Source: Glutinoglossum americanum (taxonomy: Eukaryota; Ascomycota; Geoglossomycetes; Geoglossales; Geoglossaceae). From it: a stretch of DNA of 64,000 nt. Positions 10,396-22,853 of this stretch are shown here, piece by piece. The translations under genes and the position numbers were made by a program. Numbering within the stretch: position 1 is the stretch's first letter; each line of letters begins with the position of its first letter. The stretch covers positions 62,001-126,000 of the forward strand of contig JAGHQL010000034.1 of the NCBI GenBank assembly GCA_020080175.1. Reading direction: 5' to 3'. The notes under the pieces are model-generated. The model worked only from the letters and a program-made list of their open reading frames with translations, did no database searches and was not told the DNA's origin.

Positions 10396-12489
10396 TCAAA
10401 TCATCCTATATCTCTTGAAAACTGCCACGCTAGCCACAACAATTGCCAAGATGACCCCTATAATACCGAAGAACCACCCTAAACCATTGCTTGAACGACC
10501 AGGAACAGGAACATTCATCCCAAAGATACCGCAGATCAAGTTGAGAGGGACGAGTATGGTTGCCACTAGAGTGATCTTGGAGAGAACCTCGTTTGCGCGA
10601 TTACCAGTGGTAATGCTGTCAAGTTGAATCTGTGCCAGATAGTTTGAGTGGGAGCGCGAGAGCATCTTTTCGAAGTGGTTGAGGTTCGACATCATTGTTA
10701 CCACGTGGTCCTGAACATCACCGAGATAGAGGCCAATGTCACTACGAGGGGTCATTTCGTATTGCTCGTTGCACCTCTTTGCGAAGCCTTTTATGACATC
10801 TGCTTTCCCTCCTAGAAGCCGCATGACTGTCATCACTTTCTTGCGGCACAGACCAATCTGACGCAGTAGATTTGAAGCATCATCTGGACGGGCTGTGAAA
10901 ACGCTGTCTTCGATCATGTCCGTCTCCTTTTCGATGTCGTTGATGGTTGGCCCAAAACCGTCGACAATATCGTCTCTATTTCTTGTTAGTAGCGGTAGGC
11001 GGAGAAGTGCCTATCTAATCGGGTGCACGACTTACATCAAAGCATAGCAAAGCCAATCACTACCCAAGGCGGTTGTATCCCTAAGTTTACCAATCCGCTT
11101 CCTGACGTTTTGTGCGTGAGGGTTTTGGCGGAACGAAAAGCTCAATATGCCCTCCCGAAATACAACAAGATAGACCATAAGTGGCTCCAAGTAGTCCTCA
11201 CTAGTTTTGTCCACTTGGCAGAATGAGCGGAAGCAGACGAAGTAGTACCGTTTGAACAGTTCAACTTTCTCGCGAGTCTCCTGGGTCAAAATATCTTCCA
11301 ACGTGAGGGGATGCACCTTGAATGCCTTGCACATCGCATGAATCTCGTCTACAGTTGCGTTGAGAACATCAACCCACCATACTCCACCGCTAGGTGGTAA
11401 CTCAAAAATGTCGCGGAATGACTCTCCGGGCAAAACGAGATCCCCAAGAGCCGCTGTGTGAATAGAAGTATCAATTTCCGAAGAGAAAAAGGTAAATCTA
11501 TTTGGCTCCATTAGGCTCCCCCGGCCTCTGGACAATGTGCACCGGCGATTAAGGCCTATCTTCTCATCTATCACAGACCCGTCGTCAATGACGGAGTTTG
11601 AAGCACTTTTATCAGACGGACTCGTCTCAGGAGTGACAATCTTTGGCAGCTCTGGCGCAGGTCCCTTCGGGCGAAGATCGCCGAAGATTTTCCGGGCAGC
11701 GCTCTGAGAGCTCAAGCTGTATTTGCGCCTCCGTAATTCAGGGGCACGGTTTCTCGAGTCTTCGGCGACGAACTCCTCTAATGCCTCAAAGTCAATAGTG
11801 TAAGTAGCTGTCTTCTCCTCCGGGGGATGGAAGCAGACGTCATCTTCGGCATCAGAAAGGTGCTGGTCGTTGCCAAGGGATTGAATGTTGTTGACGGTCC
11901 CTTCACTAAAAGTCGGCCGACGTCGGTGAGACATATTGGAAGCGGTACACCGGAGATCATAGTTAGACGGCGCTCTACTGTTCACTGTCCCCGCACGTTC
12001 ACGGCGCTGGGGATCTGCGAAGGCATCCACAGAGTTAGGGCGTGAGCTGGACTGTGATGACCTAGATAAGCTCCTCGATGCCCTTGGCCTCTCTGTGCGG
12101 ATTGTCAATCGGCGTGTAATCGTTGGGCTGACGGATCCCCTTCGCTCTATTACCGTTACGTCGACTCCCGGTTCAAGGAGAGAACCAGTAACATATCCTT
12201 GTGTGTTGCTATCATCAATCGCTTGCTCGAAGTCTCTAGACGTATACCCAGCACGTTGGAGCTCTTCAGTCACATGGGATAGATCTGTTAGTAGGGATGG
12301 CAGTTCGCCATCGCGGTTGGAGCCACGGGCCTCGTGTTGACTCGGTCCGCTGACATAGGTGGTAAGATTTGAATCCGCCCTTGGAAGAGATGATGGCTGA
12401 AAGCGGTGATCGTCCAACTCCGGCGCCGGAGTGCTGTAGCGAGTAGGAAACTCGGACCTAGGAGAATCCATTGTTGTGTGGAACGACAC
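10396..12489 (-). CDS. CorA-family Mg2+ transporter, Alr/Mnr2 type
   Basis: Pentameric divalent-cation channel of the plasma membrane or vacuole. Exons 12489-11036 and 10975-10396 (60-base intron) give 677 residues; the junction restores YALIDDIVDGFGP, a conserved Alr/CorA segment. The N-terminal 300 residues are Ser/Arg-rich and disordered, followed by the periplasmic-funnel-type region (GGVWWVDVLNATVDEIHAMCKAFKVHPLTLEDILTQ read in part). Two C-terminal membrane helices flank the GMN selectivity motif in GIFGMNVPVPG, and the protein ends with a short basic tail (FKRYRMI). The first Met is at 12489, with an alternative at 12471. Whether it is the Alr1 or the Mnr2 ortholog cannot be decided by eye. 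Confidence 0.9.
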
Positions 12490-13723
12490 TTATATTAAGA
12501 ATAAAATCTTCTTTCCTAGACCCCCAGCAACTGTTTAGCAAATCTACAATCTAACCTCTCAAGTAGGATGATGTACCGTCTAGGCCCAAAGACCTTCAGT
12601 TAATCAAGGGCGAGTCGCTGACGAGCGCTCACCGCACGAGTGCACCCAACTTGATACTTGTAGGGATACTTGATCCCCGCAAGACACTTCCTTCCTTCAA
12701 TGTCGGTGTCTAAGAGATATATCCCTCAGCTCTCCTACCCAAAAAGTAGGAAGGCAGATAATTTGCGTTCCCAGAATCGCAGGTTCCTTGTGGGGGGTTT
12801 CTGAAGCCTAGTTATGGAGGCTTCTTGTCGCCTCCGCTATAGACCCAGAGTTCTGGGCCAAGAAGAGGTCGGATGAAGGAGAACTTTTGGATAGGCCCCG
12901 CCAACTTGGTGGTTTTCGAGTTAAGGCGCCTAGGCGTCGATAATGCGATGGTAGATAGCGGAAAGGATATCACCAAGAAAGCGGGTTGCTCGGTGTATGT
13001 ATAGTTGCGTAGGTGCTGAGATTAAATAGCGGTAACCACAGTGTTAACCGCAACGGCCGAGGCAGATCCGCTAACCTTCTGTAGAATGCTGATCAATGGT
13101 GTTAACCAAGTGAGATAAGCCAATGGAAGTATAGCTGGCTGCGCAGATGAGTGTTGGTAGGGTAATTGCACGATTTAAAGCACTAGGTGTGGTGTTGCAG
13201 AAGAGTTGGGGTAAGAGAATTCTTCGGGATTGTAGGGTTTATGTTTAGAGGGGCGCGGATTAAGCCGAAAGAGCCTAGAGGCGAAAATTCAAGTCCTTCC
13301 AGGTTCAGGTGGATCAAATCGCGCATGCATCGCATCATGCGGTGTCACCGCCTTTCCAGGGCGCCTCCATTACCATGAGGAATTCAGTCATGACCAATCA
13401 GGCATTGCGTGCATGAGTCGTAGTGATACTTCCGCTGCCCTTCAGTAACTCGCTGCAGAACTCCAATGCTGGAGGGCACAAGTCCATCTTTGCGCAGTGG
13501 CAATATCGGACGAATCGATACTCTAGCCCATTCCGTCCCTATCGCTACAGCACTTGGTACTTGTACCACGTCGACGGATATCAATCGACTCGTATCACAT
13601 GTACCTCGCTCGGCCCCTACATAAAAGTCACGTGTAAGCCTTTACAGGCCAACAAACAGTTACTTGAAGACACCAGCGCATACCTATGAGTACCTGATAC
13701 CTATTGTGCTTCACCACGCAACA
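12490..13723. other. Intergenic, divergent CorA gene / SPC1
   Basis: Upstream DNA of both genes. Several short words recur (GTTAACC near 13040-13100) and there is a weak 6-base stem at 13323-13342 (CGCATG/CATGCG). No coding evidence. Confidence 0.5.
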
Positions 13724-14151
13724 ATGGCAGATGAAATTCTTGAAAAGGCGAAGGTCATACTTGATGGCCAAATAGTAAGTTTTCCCTTTTCTAGCCAGAG
13801 ATGCATTAGTTAACCCTCTTAGGACTTTGAAGGCCAACGTCTCGCCGATTTCCTGACCACAACCCTCCTCTGCATCTCCGGCGTAAGACCAAACGCTTCC
13901 ACCAGCTGCCAAACTATCGCTAACCTCCTTAGGCTCTCGCGTTTGTAGTTGGAATTGTCACGCAGGAGATCTACTTGACGACGTATATAGGGTTAGGAGG
14001 GGTCGCTCTCGCGTTCCTGTTGGTGCTACCTCCATGGCCATTCTTTAATCAGAATCCGATACGCTGGCTGCCATCGCGGGGGGGAAGCAGCAGGTCAAAA
14101 AGTGTTTTGGGCGCCGGGGGAATTGAGGTCGATGGGAAGAAAGTTATTTGA
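13724..14151 (+). CDS. SPC1: Signal peptidase complex subunit 1 (SPC12 family)
   Basis: Small non-catalytic subunit of the ER signal peptidase complex; in yeast Spc1 helps the complex avoid cutting membrane-anchored helices. Exons 13724-13774, 13823-13882 and 13933-14151 give 109 residues, the usual size. The product starts MADEILEKAKVILDGQIDFEGQRLADF, a clear SPC12 signature, and has two hydrophobic helices separated by QEIYLTTYIG. The short turn between the helices and the cytosolic N- and C-termini fit the family. The introns are 48 and 50 bases. The C-terminal tail is Gly/Ser-rich. Confidence 0.9.
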
Positions 14152-14658
14152 TTTGATCGAATGTCCCCGATTATTTTAGGTTTAGTGCAATTGGGAGGGC
14201 TTCACCAAATTGAAACCCTACATGCTAGCTGGATTGGTTTGTAGTAGGTACGGGACGCTCTAGCCGTGGGAGGCTGAGTTTGCTTAACCCATCTATTGGT
14301 GATAGTTCCGTTCGTATGAATGATAGAATATTTCTTGCATGTCGTGGTGGCCAGTTTGAGCGCTGGACCGTAGAGTATTAGAGAGAGTATAGAATCAGCA
14401 CGTCACAAACCCTATCGCAATTCTCCGGATACTATAAACTCCTATTCTAAGGAATGCTCTAAGAATATTTCATTTGTCGCACTATGTCAGAAGAGTACCG
14501 ACACATTGTTATCAGATCATCGCTGATTCGTTGATCATGAGGCCCTGCTAGCCCAACTCGTCTGGTGAAGCCTATTGTAGCAACAGGAGATCCGAAGTCC
14601 ATTAGTGCCACATCCCCGTTTCGCCCTCTAGACTCCCATCCGCCCAGGTCACCATGCA
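14152..14658. other. 3' flank between convergent SPC1 and HRT1
   Basis: 507 bases of 3' sequence from both genes. No further gene or repeat seen. Confidence 0.6.
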
Positions 14659-15224
<566 letters not shown>

Positions 15225-16126
15225 GATCCGTATCTGTCGAGGTTTGGGCCGACAGAGCTAGATGTCCTATTTTGCGGTTGAGAGGTGTGTAACGAGGTGT
15301 GCAACGCAAGTGTGAAGGTGGGAGACCGAAATATTGTGGCTTTGAAACGTAACGTTCAGACAAGTCGAGTTTCAAGCTTCCTCCCGCGCGCCAGGTAGAA
15401 AGGACTTCCTTCCAGTCCTCGAGTTAGTCGGTCTTAGCGGATCGCCGACTCAACTAAAGCAAGAGGCAAGAGGCAAGAGGCAAGAGTTATGTTTAAACGG
15501 AGCACGCTTTCAACGCCTTCGCTAGCTTTACCTTGTTCTAAGCGGCTTTAATGAATTGCTGCACCTGTTAGCGCATTTCTCGCTTGCAACCCACTGTGAC
15601 ACACGCCATCGCTGACACTCACCACTACTGCACCGAAGCTGCACCAAAGCTGCACCCACGTAGCCGATATAACCGCGCCCATTCCATAACTCGCCTCTTT
15701 GCTTCTCCCTCCCCACTTCAACAACACATCATCCTTCCAGCCCCGAAACCTCAAGACATGCGCATCAGCAGCAGTTCTCCACCACTCTTTCCTCTACTGC
15801 TCCACACTGCAGCTATTGATTCTGTTCCACCGTCATCTTCACTATTACCATTATCGTCATCAAATCTTCTGTCTGCACCGACTGTATCACCTCGGCCGCT
15901 CTCGCCAAGATCGCTATTTCAATAACAACCTGCAACCGCCACTTCAGCCCGAAACACCAGTCGCGGAAGCTCCACTTATCTCATCTATATCCAGTTCTTC
16001 ATTGACACTTCAAGCTCCTTTGCGGTCCTTCGTCGTCTTTAGACTCCATCGGTATCTTGAGTTTCTGGTTATTTCCTTCGACTTCATATCAGGCTGCCTA
16101 TTTATTAAGCCACCCCTACAACGACC
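15225..16126. other. Divergent leader region of HRT1 and the EDC/PNRC gene
   Basis: The right half (about 15650-16120) is pyrimidine-rich on the plus strand, as long fungal 5' leaders often are. A 255-codon open frame starting at 15699 runs into the next gene in another frame and looks like leader sequence rather than a protein. A four-copy 7-base tandem repeat lies at 15459-15486. Confidence 0.5.
15459..15486. repeat. Tandem repeat (GCAAGAG)x4
   Basis: Four perfect head-to-tail copies of GCAAGAG in the HRT1 upstream region, a minisatellite-like slip repeat. Confidence 0.9.
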
Positions 16127-17821
16127 ATGTCGAATCCGACAAGCACACCACCCCCAAAAGCCCCACGGGGCAAGCACCGCCACTCGAGAAGCGCAGCAGG
16201 ACAGATCGGACCGATGGAGTCATCCTATCCCCAGAACCCTCATCGCCTTCGCCAGAACCTCAATAGCACTTACCATCTTTCCAACTCGAGTCTATCGCAA
16301 GGGCTCACAGATCCATCAGACAACGAGTACCAGAGCGCGAATCTCACAGACGGCCCGAGTACACCGCCTCGGACTCCAAAACCAAGAGGTGCGGGTAGGA
16401 CTACCAGCGATGGTACAGCTATTCTCGGAGCTTCAGCTGTATCCAAACAGAGGAAGCAGCGCATGAGCGCGCGACCTAAAGATGTTCAGATATCGTCATC
16501 GCCAGTTCCCCCAAGCGACAGTGTAACTCCTCCACTTGTGGGGCCGTCTCGGAATGCTCCTCTTACACCTGGTAAGACTTCGAGCACACCTTCCAAGACT
16601 GCTTATGCCGGGCCGACTTTCCACGCATCTCCAGCGCCCTCTGCTTTACCTCTACCAAGCTTTTTCTCTAAGTCACTGCCACACACTGGGAATAGCCTAC
16701 AAGCGATGTTGGAGGAAGATGGATCAGATAATAGCGAAACCTCATCAAGTCGAGACAGTCCCACGGCCCCAGCCGAGCGTCAACTTAGGGAAGAGTCACC
16801 ACTCGATATATTTTTCAGGGCGGATAAGGAAGAAAAGGCAAAGGCACGACAAAATAATGTTGACCAGGGTCAGTTTGACAGTCCCGGATCCAACGTGGCG
16901 CAAATTGGATCGCCTTCATACCTACGGAGCCCCTCATCGCCTCTTTCAATCAGACCGGGCCGCGATAGTACAACCCCGGAGATATTTGCCATGGACTCGG
17001 ATAGCGGATCCAACCCCAGAAAACCCTACGGACCTGCTTTTTCCACCCCATACAATGAACGAATCAACACAATTCGAGCAAATACGGCGCCGCCAGGCGT
17101 GATGGCTCAAAGCCTCTCAGATGAGGAACAACGCAAAGCCAAAACGCAGGCCCTCAAGGATCTCCTTTTCTCACCTCAATCAAGGCGACCGGCGACGCTA
17201 TCTCCACAATCGGACGAGCTTCAATATTACTCTGATGGTGGTCATGCTTCTCCGTCTCCCCTGGCACCACGCAATAGCTACGTGCAAAGAACAAGTTCGG
17301 GCCCATCCACACCAATCCCTTTTTCAAAAGCTCAGCATTCTCGAAATAGCAATTTTCACTTTCTTCATGAATCTTTGTTGGCTACCGCGAATGGCTCACC
17401 TAGCCCTATAAATCGTCAATCAAATCTACGACAAGAAGTGGTCCCACCTAAGTCTCCAGAACGGTCGGGTGTGCCTGGTTTTCCCAGCCATCCTACACCG
17501 ACTCATTCAAACAAACTCGACGTCTCTACGATTTCACGAAATTATATCAGCTCCCACATCAACGGGGATTTTTCGAAACCGTCATTTTCTTTTAATCGCT
17601 TGCCCCAGGCTACCGGCACGGCTGCGGGTACAGAGAATATTAAGGGCTCAATGGACCTGAAAAACATGGAAAACGACCTTAGGCGCATATTGAAAATGGA
17701 TGCTCCACCTGATGCTGGTGTTGTAGGATCGGCGTTACCTGTTTCTGTGCCTCTTCCTGGTTATGTTGATGGGGTATCTGCTCCCACGAACGGAATGAAG
17801 AATGGGGTTTTGGGTTCTTAG
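16127..17821 (+). CDS. EDC/PNRC-motif protein, probable mRNA decapping enhancer
   Basis: A 564-residue, almost wholly disordered Ser/Pro-rich protein in one exon. Residues about 159-183 carry YAG followed by TFHASPAPSALPLPSFF and SKS. This is the short PNRC/Edc1-2 motif in which LPxPSF docks on Dcp1 and the upstream YAG segment contacts the decapping enzyme. Near the C-terminus is MENDLRRILKMD, a short predicted amphipathic helix often found at the end of fungal members. Many SP and TP sites suggest phosphorylation. A role in mRNA decapping is known for the motif; its application to this protein is inference. The start is the first Met of the open frame (ACCATGTC context). Confidence 0.75.
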   Translation: MSNPTSTPPPKAPRGKHRHSRSAAGQIGPMESSYPQNPHRLRQNLNSTYHLSNSSLSQGLTDPSDNEYQSANLTDGPSTPPRTPKPRGAGRTTSDGTAILGASAVSKQRKQRMSARPKDVQISSSPVPPSDSVTPPLVGPSRNAPLTPGKTSSTPSKTAYAGPTFHASPAPSALPLPSFFSKSLPHTGNSLQAMLEEDGSDNSETSSSRDSPTAPAERQLREESPLDIFFRADKEEKAKARQNNVDQGQFDSPGSNVAQIGSPSYLRSPSSPLSIRPGRDSTTPEIFAMDSDSGSNPRKPYGPAFSTPYNERINTIRANTAPPGVMAQSLSDEEQRKAKTQALKDLLFSPQSRRPATLSPQSDELQYYSDGGHASPSPLAPRNSYVQRTSSGPSTPIPFSKAQHSRNSNFHFLHESLLATANGSPSPINRQSNLRQEVVPPKSPERSGVPGFPSHPTPTHSNKLDVSTISRNYISSHINGDFSKPSFSFNRLPQATGTAAGTENIKGSMDLKNMENDLRRILKMDAPPDAGVVGSALPVSVPLPGYVDGVSAPTNGMKNGVLGS

Positions 17822-19107
17822 TCTTTCTTCGGAACCGTTTCTGCTTGGATGGGTTGTTTTGCAATTCCGTGGTGATCAACCTCAGGAGTATGGACAAATC
17901 CAGCCGGACGATAGAAAGTCCGCATTACGACCTCCTCCGCAGGTTTTTTTTCGTTCTGGAAACCTACGTCCTAATTTTCCTTCTTTTAAGCCGTACTTCC
18001 TCGGCGTCTAATTATCCACCATGTGTGCTGGCACCTCGACCGTGGTCGATTCATATCTTTGGATTCGGCACGGCTCTACGTTAATTTGTGACATGTCTTC
18101 CCTCAGATGCAATGAGGACTATGTTCAGGGGCCTGCGGTTATGTTTTCCTCTTTTTTTCTATATATCACCACATGCATAGATCTCCCAGGCCTTCTTTTG
18201 TTGGCTTTTGCTTCGGACTATTTTTCCCCCACCCCCCAGTACCAATACCCGCAACTTCCATTACATTGTTTTTTTTTCCTTTAACCGTTGTACGCTACCA
18301 CCACTCATCAGTTCTTTCCGTTTCTTCTGTCTGTAGCACCCAAATGTTCCCCTTATAAATATGTGTCATGCGGCTGCGTTTTCCTGCGCAATCCCATGAA
18401 TCGAACGACTCGCGATTGCCAGTTCATCCTTATTGTCTTCATGGTCCCCCATCACCATTTGTGCGGAAATATGGGATCATGCCACATTATAACATTCATC
18501 AGCTTATTTTCATTTGTATGCCACTTTTTCGAAATAAGTCCCTTAAGGACCTCATTGCAAAAACAATGGTGAAGGAGGTGGCGTGGAGGTTTTTTACGGC
18601 TATCGGTGATAGGCTCTAATGCTTGAAGGTGGGGAATTGAATGCAGCTGTTGGTTTCGATGACGAGGATGTGGATGGTGAGACAGACGTAGGAGCCAGCG
18701 GAGATGTGCCTGGCTCAGAGGTTAGGGTGATGGTTTTAGACAATACGATAAGGGGATGGCGGACTCCCGAAGTTGGAGAGGGAGGGGGTACTTTCGGTGT
18801 TATCCAGGGTCCACCCCTGGAGCTAAGGGGCGTTGAGATTTTGTGGCTTCCCCTCTCTAAATGTACAAGAAAAAAAATCCAAGAAAAAGGTTTCCTTGTA
18901 CTTTCTACCTTCGCGCAGTTGTTTAGAGAAATAGCAAAATGGGGGTCTCTGCAACACCAGGATCTAGCTTTACTTCGTTGACTATCTATCCTATGACATA
19001 GGTATACATTGTCTGCGAGACCCTATTTTCCCCGGAATAAGGGTGGGGGAAACCTCGCTAATATCAATTACATGGCTATAAGCAAACGGACTTAGCCAGC
19101 TCTTTAC
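17822..19107. other. Intergenic, convergent EDC/PNRC gene and CRD1
   Basis: T-rich and C-rich stretches, with open frames of 60-120 codons that lack motifs. The open frame at 18619-18981 (120 codons, acidic start) is the longest but has no recognisable feature. Confidence 0.5.
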
Positions 19108-20853
19108 TCATTGCTTTCCTTTGGCTATGTCGTTGTGGTTTTGGTGCGACAGAATCTTAACCGCGTCTTTGTTGTATACGTAACTCGCTCCACTCCAGAC
19201 GGTTGTCGTAGCAACGAGGTATCTGCACGCGATCAGTTTGCTAAAGGAACAGATGTAGATTCAGGGGCGACTCACTGCATGGCAGACAATGCTGAGGAGA
19301 TATCGGTTGTTAGTAATGGTTGGGCAGTACAGGCTCCGATGAGAGCGAGTTGTAGTGCTGTATTTATCTGGTAGGAGGTGATGTACTTTGTTAGTGACTA
19401 TATTTGATTATAGAGGAAGGATACCAGCCTGGAGAGTATTGGTATACAAAAATAAAATCATTGACAAAGGCGGATGCGGCATATAGCTCAGAGTCCGTGG
19501 AATCTCAACAGGTATCTTCAGACAGGGATAACTGTATGTGATGGAGTTTCTCATCATGAATAAAGAATGGTGAAAGGAAAACATTATCGGCAGGGGAAAC
19601 CACACATACCTTAGAGATGGTCGTCGGGTGGACCTCGGCGCTGGGCAGGGAAAAATCCCAGTACCTACTAAAGGTCTTTGGGGGTGGTAGAGAAATATAT
19701 CTATAATATATGGCTGCGATCCCTAGGCCGACATCCCTCCCGAGGATGATTGTCGCGAGCCAGACTGGCTGTTGTTAACGTCCACTATGCTATTCCCTGT
19801 GAAGGACGCGGAACTCCCCAAGAGTACTACTCACCAGGGAGAACGCCCTTCAAAGCCAGGCAGACTGTCAAGATCGTCATGAGCGCCTTATCAGCCATGG
19901 GATCGATTACCGTCCCCACAACCGTCTGGAGCTTCCATTTGCGGGCGACATACCCGTCCACAAGATCCGTGATGCCGGCGTAGGCAAATAGGCCGAAGGC
20001 CCAGGCGTGGTAATCATGCAGGACCAAGTAGCCTATAGCGGGTGCGGCAAGAAGGCGAGAGAATGTGAGGATATTCGGGACGTTGTATATATTCTCGTGG
20101 GGTGTGAGGCTTGATCGTAGCCGTTGTGTGATTGGTATTTTCGACGGAGATCTGCCGATTCATTGTGACGAGATTAGTATTCCCTAAGATTTTATCCTAT
20201 ATTGTTCCCGCATCGCACCAAACAGGCCACAAAACGCTCTCCAAGTGTAAAGTATTCTTAAAATGGTCTTGGAACATTTTTAAACCTTTCCTGTATCAGT
20301 GGTAGGTTTTAGCTACGCCGGTGATACCCACCCCAGCAAGGGCTATCTATCACCCAGCTGATGTGATGCGCGGAAAGACCGGGAAGGTGCGATGAGAGAA
20401 TAGACACTCAAAATGTAAGCAGCGGAGAGGAAAGGACGTGTGGATCGAGAGTGGAGGGTTAGGGAGAATATCAAATCAGATATCCAAGAACGTAAACTCA
20501 CTCGTCATTAGACCGCCCCTTGTCGTCCTTGGGCGACGACAGCAGCCTCCTCCCTTGGGGAGAAACTAATCCCCGCCGATACCGACGGCAATGCCAATCC
20601 CTAGTCACAAGAAGTGCTAAGCAATTGGCCTCAATTTCCTATCAAACCACGCTGCAAATTTAACACCGCACCTTCTAACCGCTAGGCCCTCGCGATAGAA
20701 GCATATTCTGTCATGATTCGTGAATGAGCCGGTGCGTGCGAGGAAGGAAATCGACGGAGCACTCGCGCGGCAGCGATAATCGGCAACAATAGTGCCTCGA
20801 AGGTTTCTGCAGCGAGAGAGGAGAGTAGAGTCGAGCAGAGCGATTCTCGACAT
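19108..20853 (-). CDS. CRD1: Cardiolipin synthase Crd1 (CDP-alcohol phosphatidyltransferase)
   Basis: Joins phosphatidylglycerol and CDP-diacylglycerol to make cardiolipin in the mitochondrial inner membrane. Six exons (20853-20672, 20600-20502, 20151-19835, 19764-19610, 19367-19276, 19222-19108) close in phase to 319 residues. The catalytic CDP-alcohol motif is intact: DLVDGYVARKWKL then GTVIDPMADK. It continues VWLATIILGRDVGLGIAAIYYRYISLP, RYWDFSLPSAEVHPTTISK and WSGASYVYNKDAVKIL, typical of fungal Crd1. The N-terminus (MSRIALLDSTLLSRCRNLRG) is Arg/Ser/Leu-rich, as expected of a mitochondrial presequence. The second intron (20152-20501, 350 bases) is much longer than any other here. The exon 1/2 junction is the least certain. 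Confidence 0.9.
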
Positions 20854-22853
20854 CGGAAGGAGTTTTACGGGGTTCTGTAAAGAGGTACAGAGGCAAGACG
20901 CATAACTGATTACAGGATATTAGCCAAGACGGTACACCCACACTGCAAGCGGTTAGATGCGACGCTTGTCGTGGTATTCGACTACCGCGATGGACTGACG
21001 TTGAACTAAGCTAAGGGGCGCTATGCCGCTTTACTCATCTCGCCTGGACTTACCCCGCGTTCGTGCGCCCCTTGTCGTCGATCAGAGGAAAAGCCGGTAA
21101 GGTTGTGCACAGAGTCAAAGAGCACATAAGAATAGAGTTGCTGCTGACAGAGTACATGTCCATTCATCGAGGCTAATACCCCAGTCAGCGTTGTGAACAA
21201 GTTAACGAGAGTTGAAGATTTTTGATTGGTTCGGTTCATTAAATATTTAACGATAATAAAAATCGAACAAAATATTAAATAAATTTTGACTTATTTATTT
21301 TTAAAAATTTTACTTATTAATATATAATTATATAAGTTATATTTTATCAATTATATATATAATTTTATATTTAAATATTAAATAAAATTTTTTTTTGATA
21401 ATGATTACTATTGATATAAAAATACTTTATATTATTAAATGTTAAAATCATATCTAAAATTGTTTAACTATAAACTAAATACGTTTAAAGATAACTTTCA
21501 ACTTATCATTTGTAAAAAAAAAGTTTTTAAAAATCAAAAGTAAATAAAATCAAAAACTTGTTAAAAAAAAATATCAAATTGTTATTTTAAAACTGCTGAA
21601 TCTCATTATGAAAGCTGGCAGATGAAAACATGATTGGAGATATTTTATTTAGTATTTGGCGTCTTAGGTCGGCTTAGTCCGACGTATAGGCTTTCGCCGA
21701 TCCATCCCTGCAAAGCCAGATGCGCTTACAAGGAGCAGCTCCCTCGTACTTTGTCTCTCTCCGTCAGCCTCGACACCTTTCTGTAAGAAAAAAATAACTG
21801 GGAAACAAAAGACAAAGAGTGAAGAAAAAATATAGGGGAGGGAAAAGAAAGAAGGAAGGAGACTTTTGAACTGGCGTTTCGAACGAAATGAAACATGCCG
21901 GTCCTTTCTACAACGACAAACCACCAAGAATCAGAATCCCCTCCAAACACCAAACCCACCTAACATCGACGGGATGCCTCCGCACTGTACACCTCCTGAA
22001 TCCTGTCAGACGAGTCGAAACGTCGTATACACCGCGACCTCTATGAATATTGATAAGTAGGACAGCCCAAGGATGCAATACAATCGATCATGCTGGAAGG
22101 AAAAACACGCTCTGCAGTGCAATTTCGCCATTAAGTCCTCGCCGAAACACTGCCTCTCCCAGAGACGGAGAAACAGCCAACTTTGTTGCACGATGAAGGC
22201 CAGATCTAGGACAATCCGAAATGTAGACACCCTAGAGGCTTAACCTGCGAGCTGCTTGACCAAATGTGTAACGTAAACCATGTCCAGTTGCCTTCGTACA
22301 CCGGCACGTATGTCTTCAGATTGCCAGATGGCGGACAAAAAGTCTTTAGAGGAGCGTATAAAAAGGTGGTCACAACAATCAACTCCGAACAAATGCAATG
22401 CAACCAAACAAGCTGAACTGCTTCACCGTGCGCTGGAGCAAAAAAAAAGACTGTCATATGCGTCAAATGAAATGGCCAAGCTGGCCCTGTTGAAAAAGAT
22501 TGTTTCCTGTTGGGTTCCCACACTTGAACCGGTGAGATCCAACCCATACTTCGATTGCCGGTGAGTGATGTTTCCGCAGCTGTAGCAAATGTTTCACTTT
22601 CCCCAAAAGGCCGTCCATCTCAACGATTTCTCAGACGGTGTCTCGGTGGCTTGTCTCCACCGCTTCCAGATTCACCCCAATCCGACATCGGCTTCACCAG
22701 CCCAGGTACTCCACGCCTAGGCTCGAGACGGAAAGTAGAAGATTCGTTGCTGACTAGCCTCCAATATCAAGAAAATCGCCGCCCGTCCGCCCCTTCCACA
22801 TCAAAAGAGTCCGTAAGAAACGCTTCAGTGATTGTAAATCTCACTCGTAAGGA
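20854..22853. other. Intergenic, upstream of CRD1 and downstream of WOPR gene
   Basis: Contains the AT-rich island described separately. On the plus strand, open frames at 22280-22564 and 22555-22899 (94 and 114 codons) lie next to each other in different frames and could be exons of a small gene. However, I could not find a splice that joins them in phase, and neither matches a family I know. Confidence 0.4.
21238..21615. other. AT-rich island with sharp edges
   Basis: About 380 bases made almost only of A and T, in contrast to the balanced composition on both sides. It has long A and T runs, partial direct repeats of the kind AATATTAAATAAA (near 21271 and 21376) and no open frame. It could be a decayed insertion, a repeat-induced-mutation relic, a mitochondrial fragment or a replication-origin-like sequence; the sequence alone does not decide. 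Confidence 0.75.

Noticed and set aside
15699-16466. 255-codon open frame overlapping the EDC/PNRC gene start
   Set aside because: Wrong frame relative to the motif-bearing protein; the upstream part is pyrimidine-rich leader-like sequence.
18396-18415. AATCGAACGAC, like a reverse B box
   Set aside because: No matching cloverleaf at the required distance.
21238-21615. AT-rich island as a transposon
   Set aside because: No terminal inverted repeats, coding remnant or target duplication visible; kept only as a composition anomaly.
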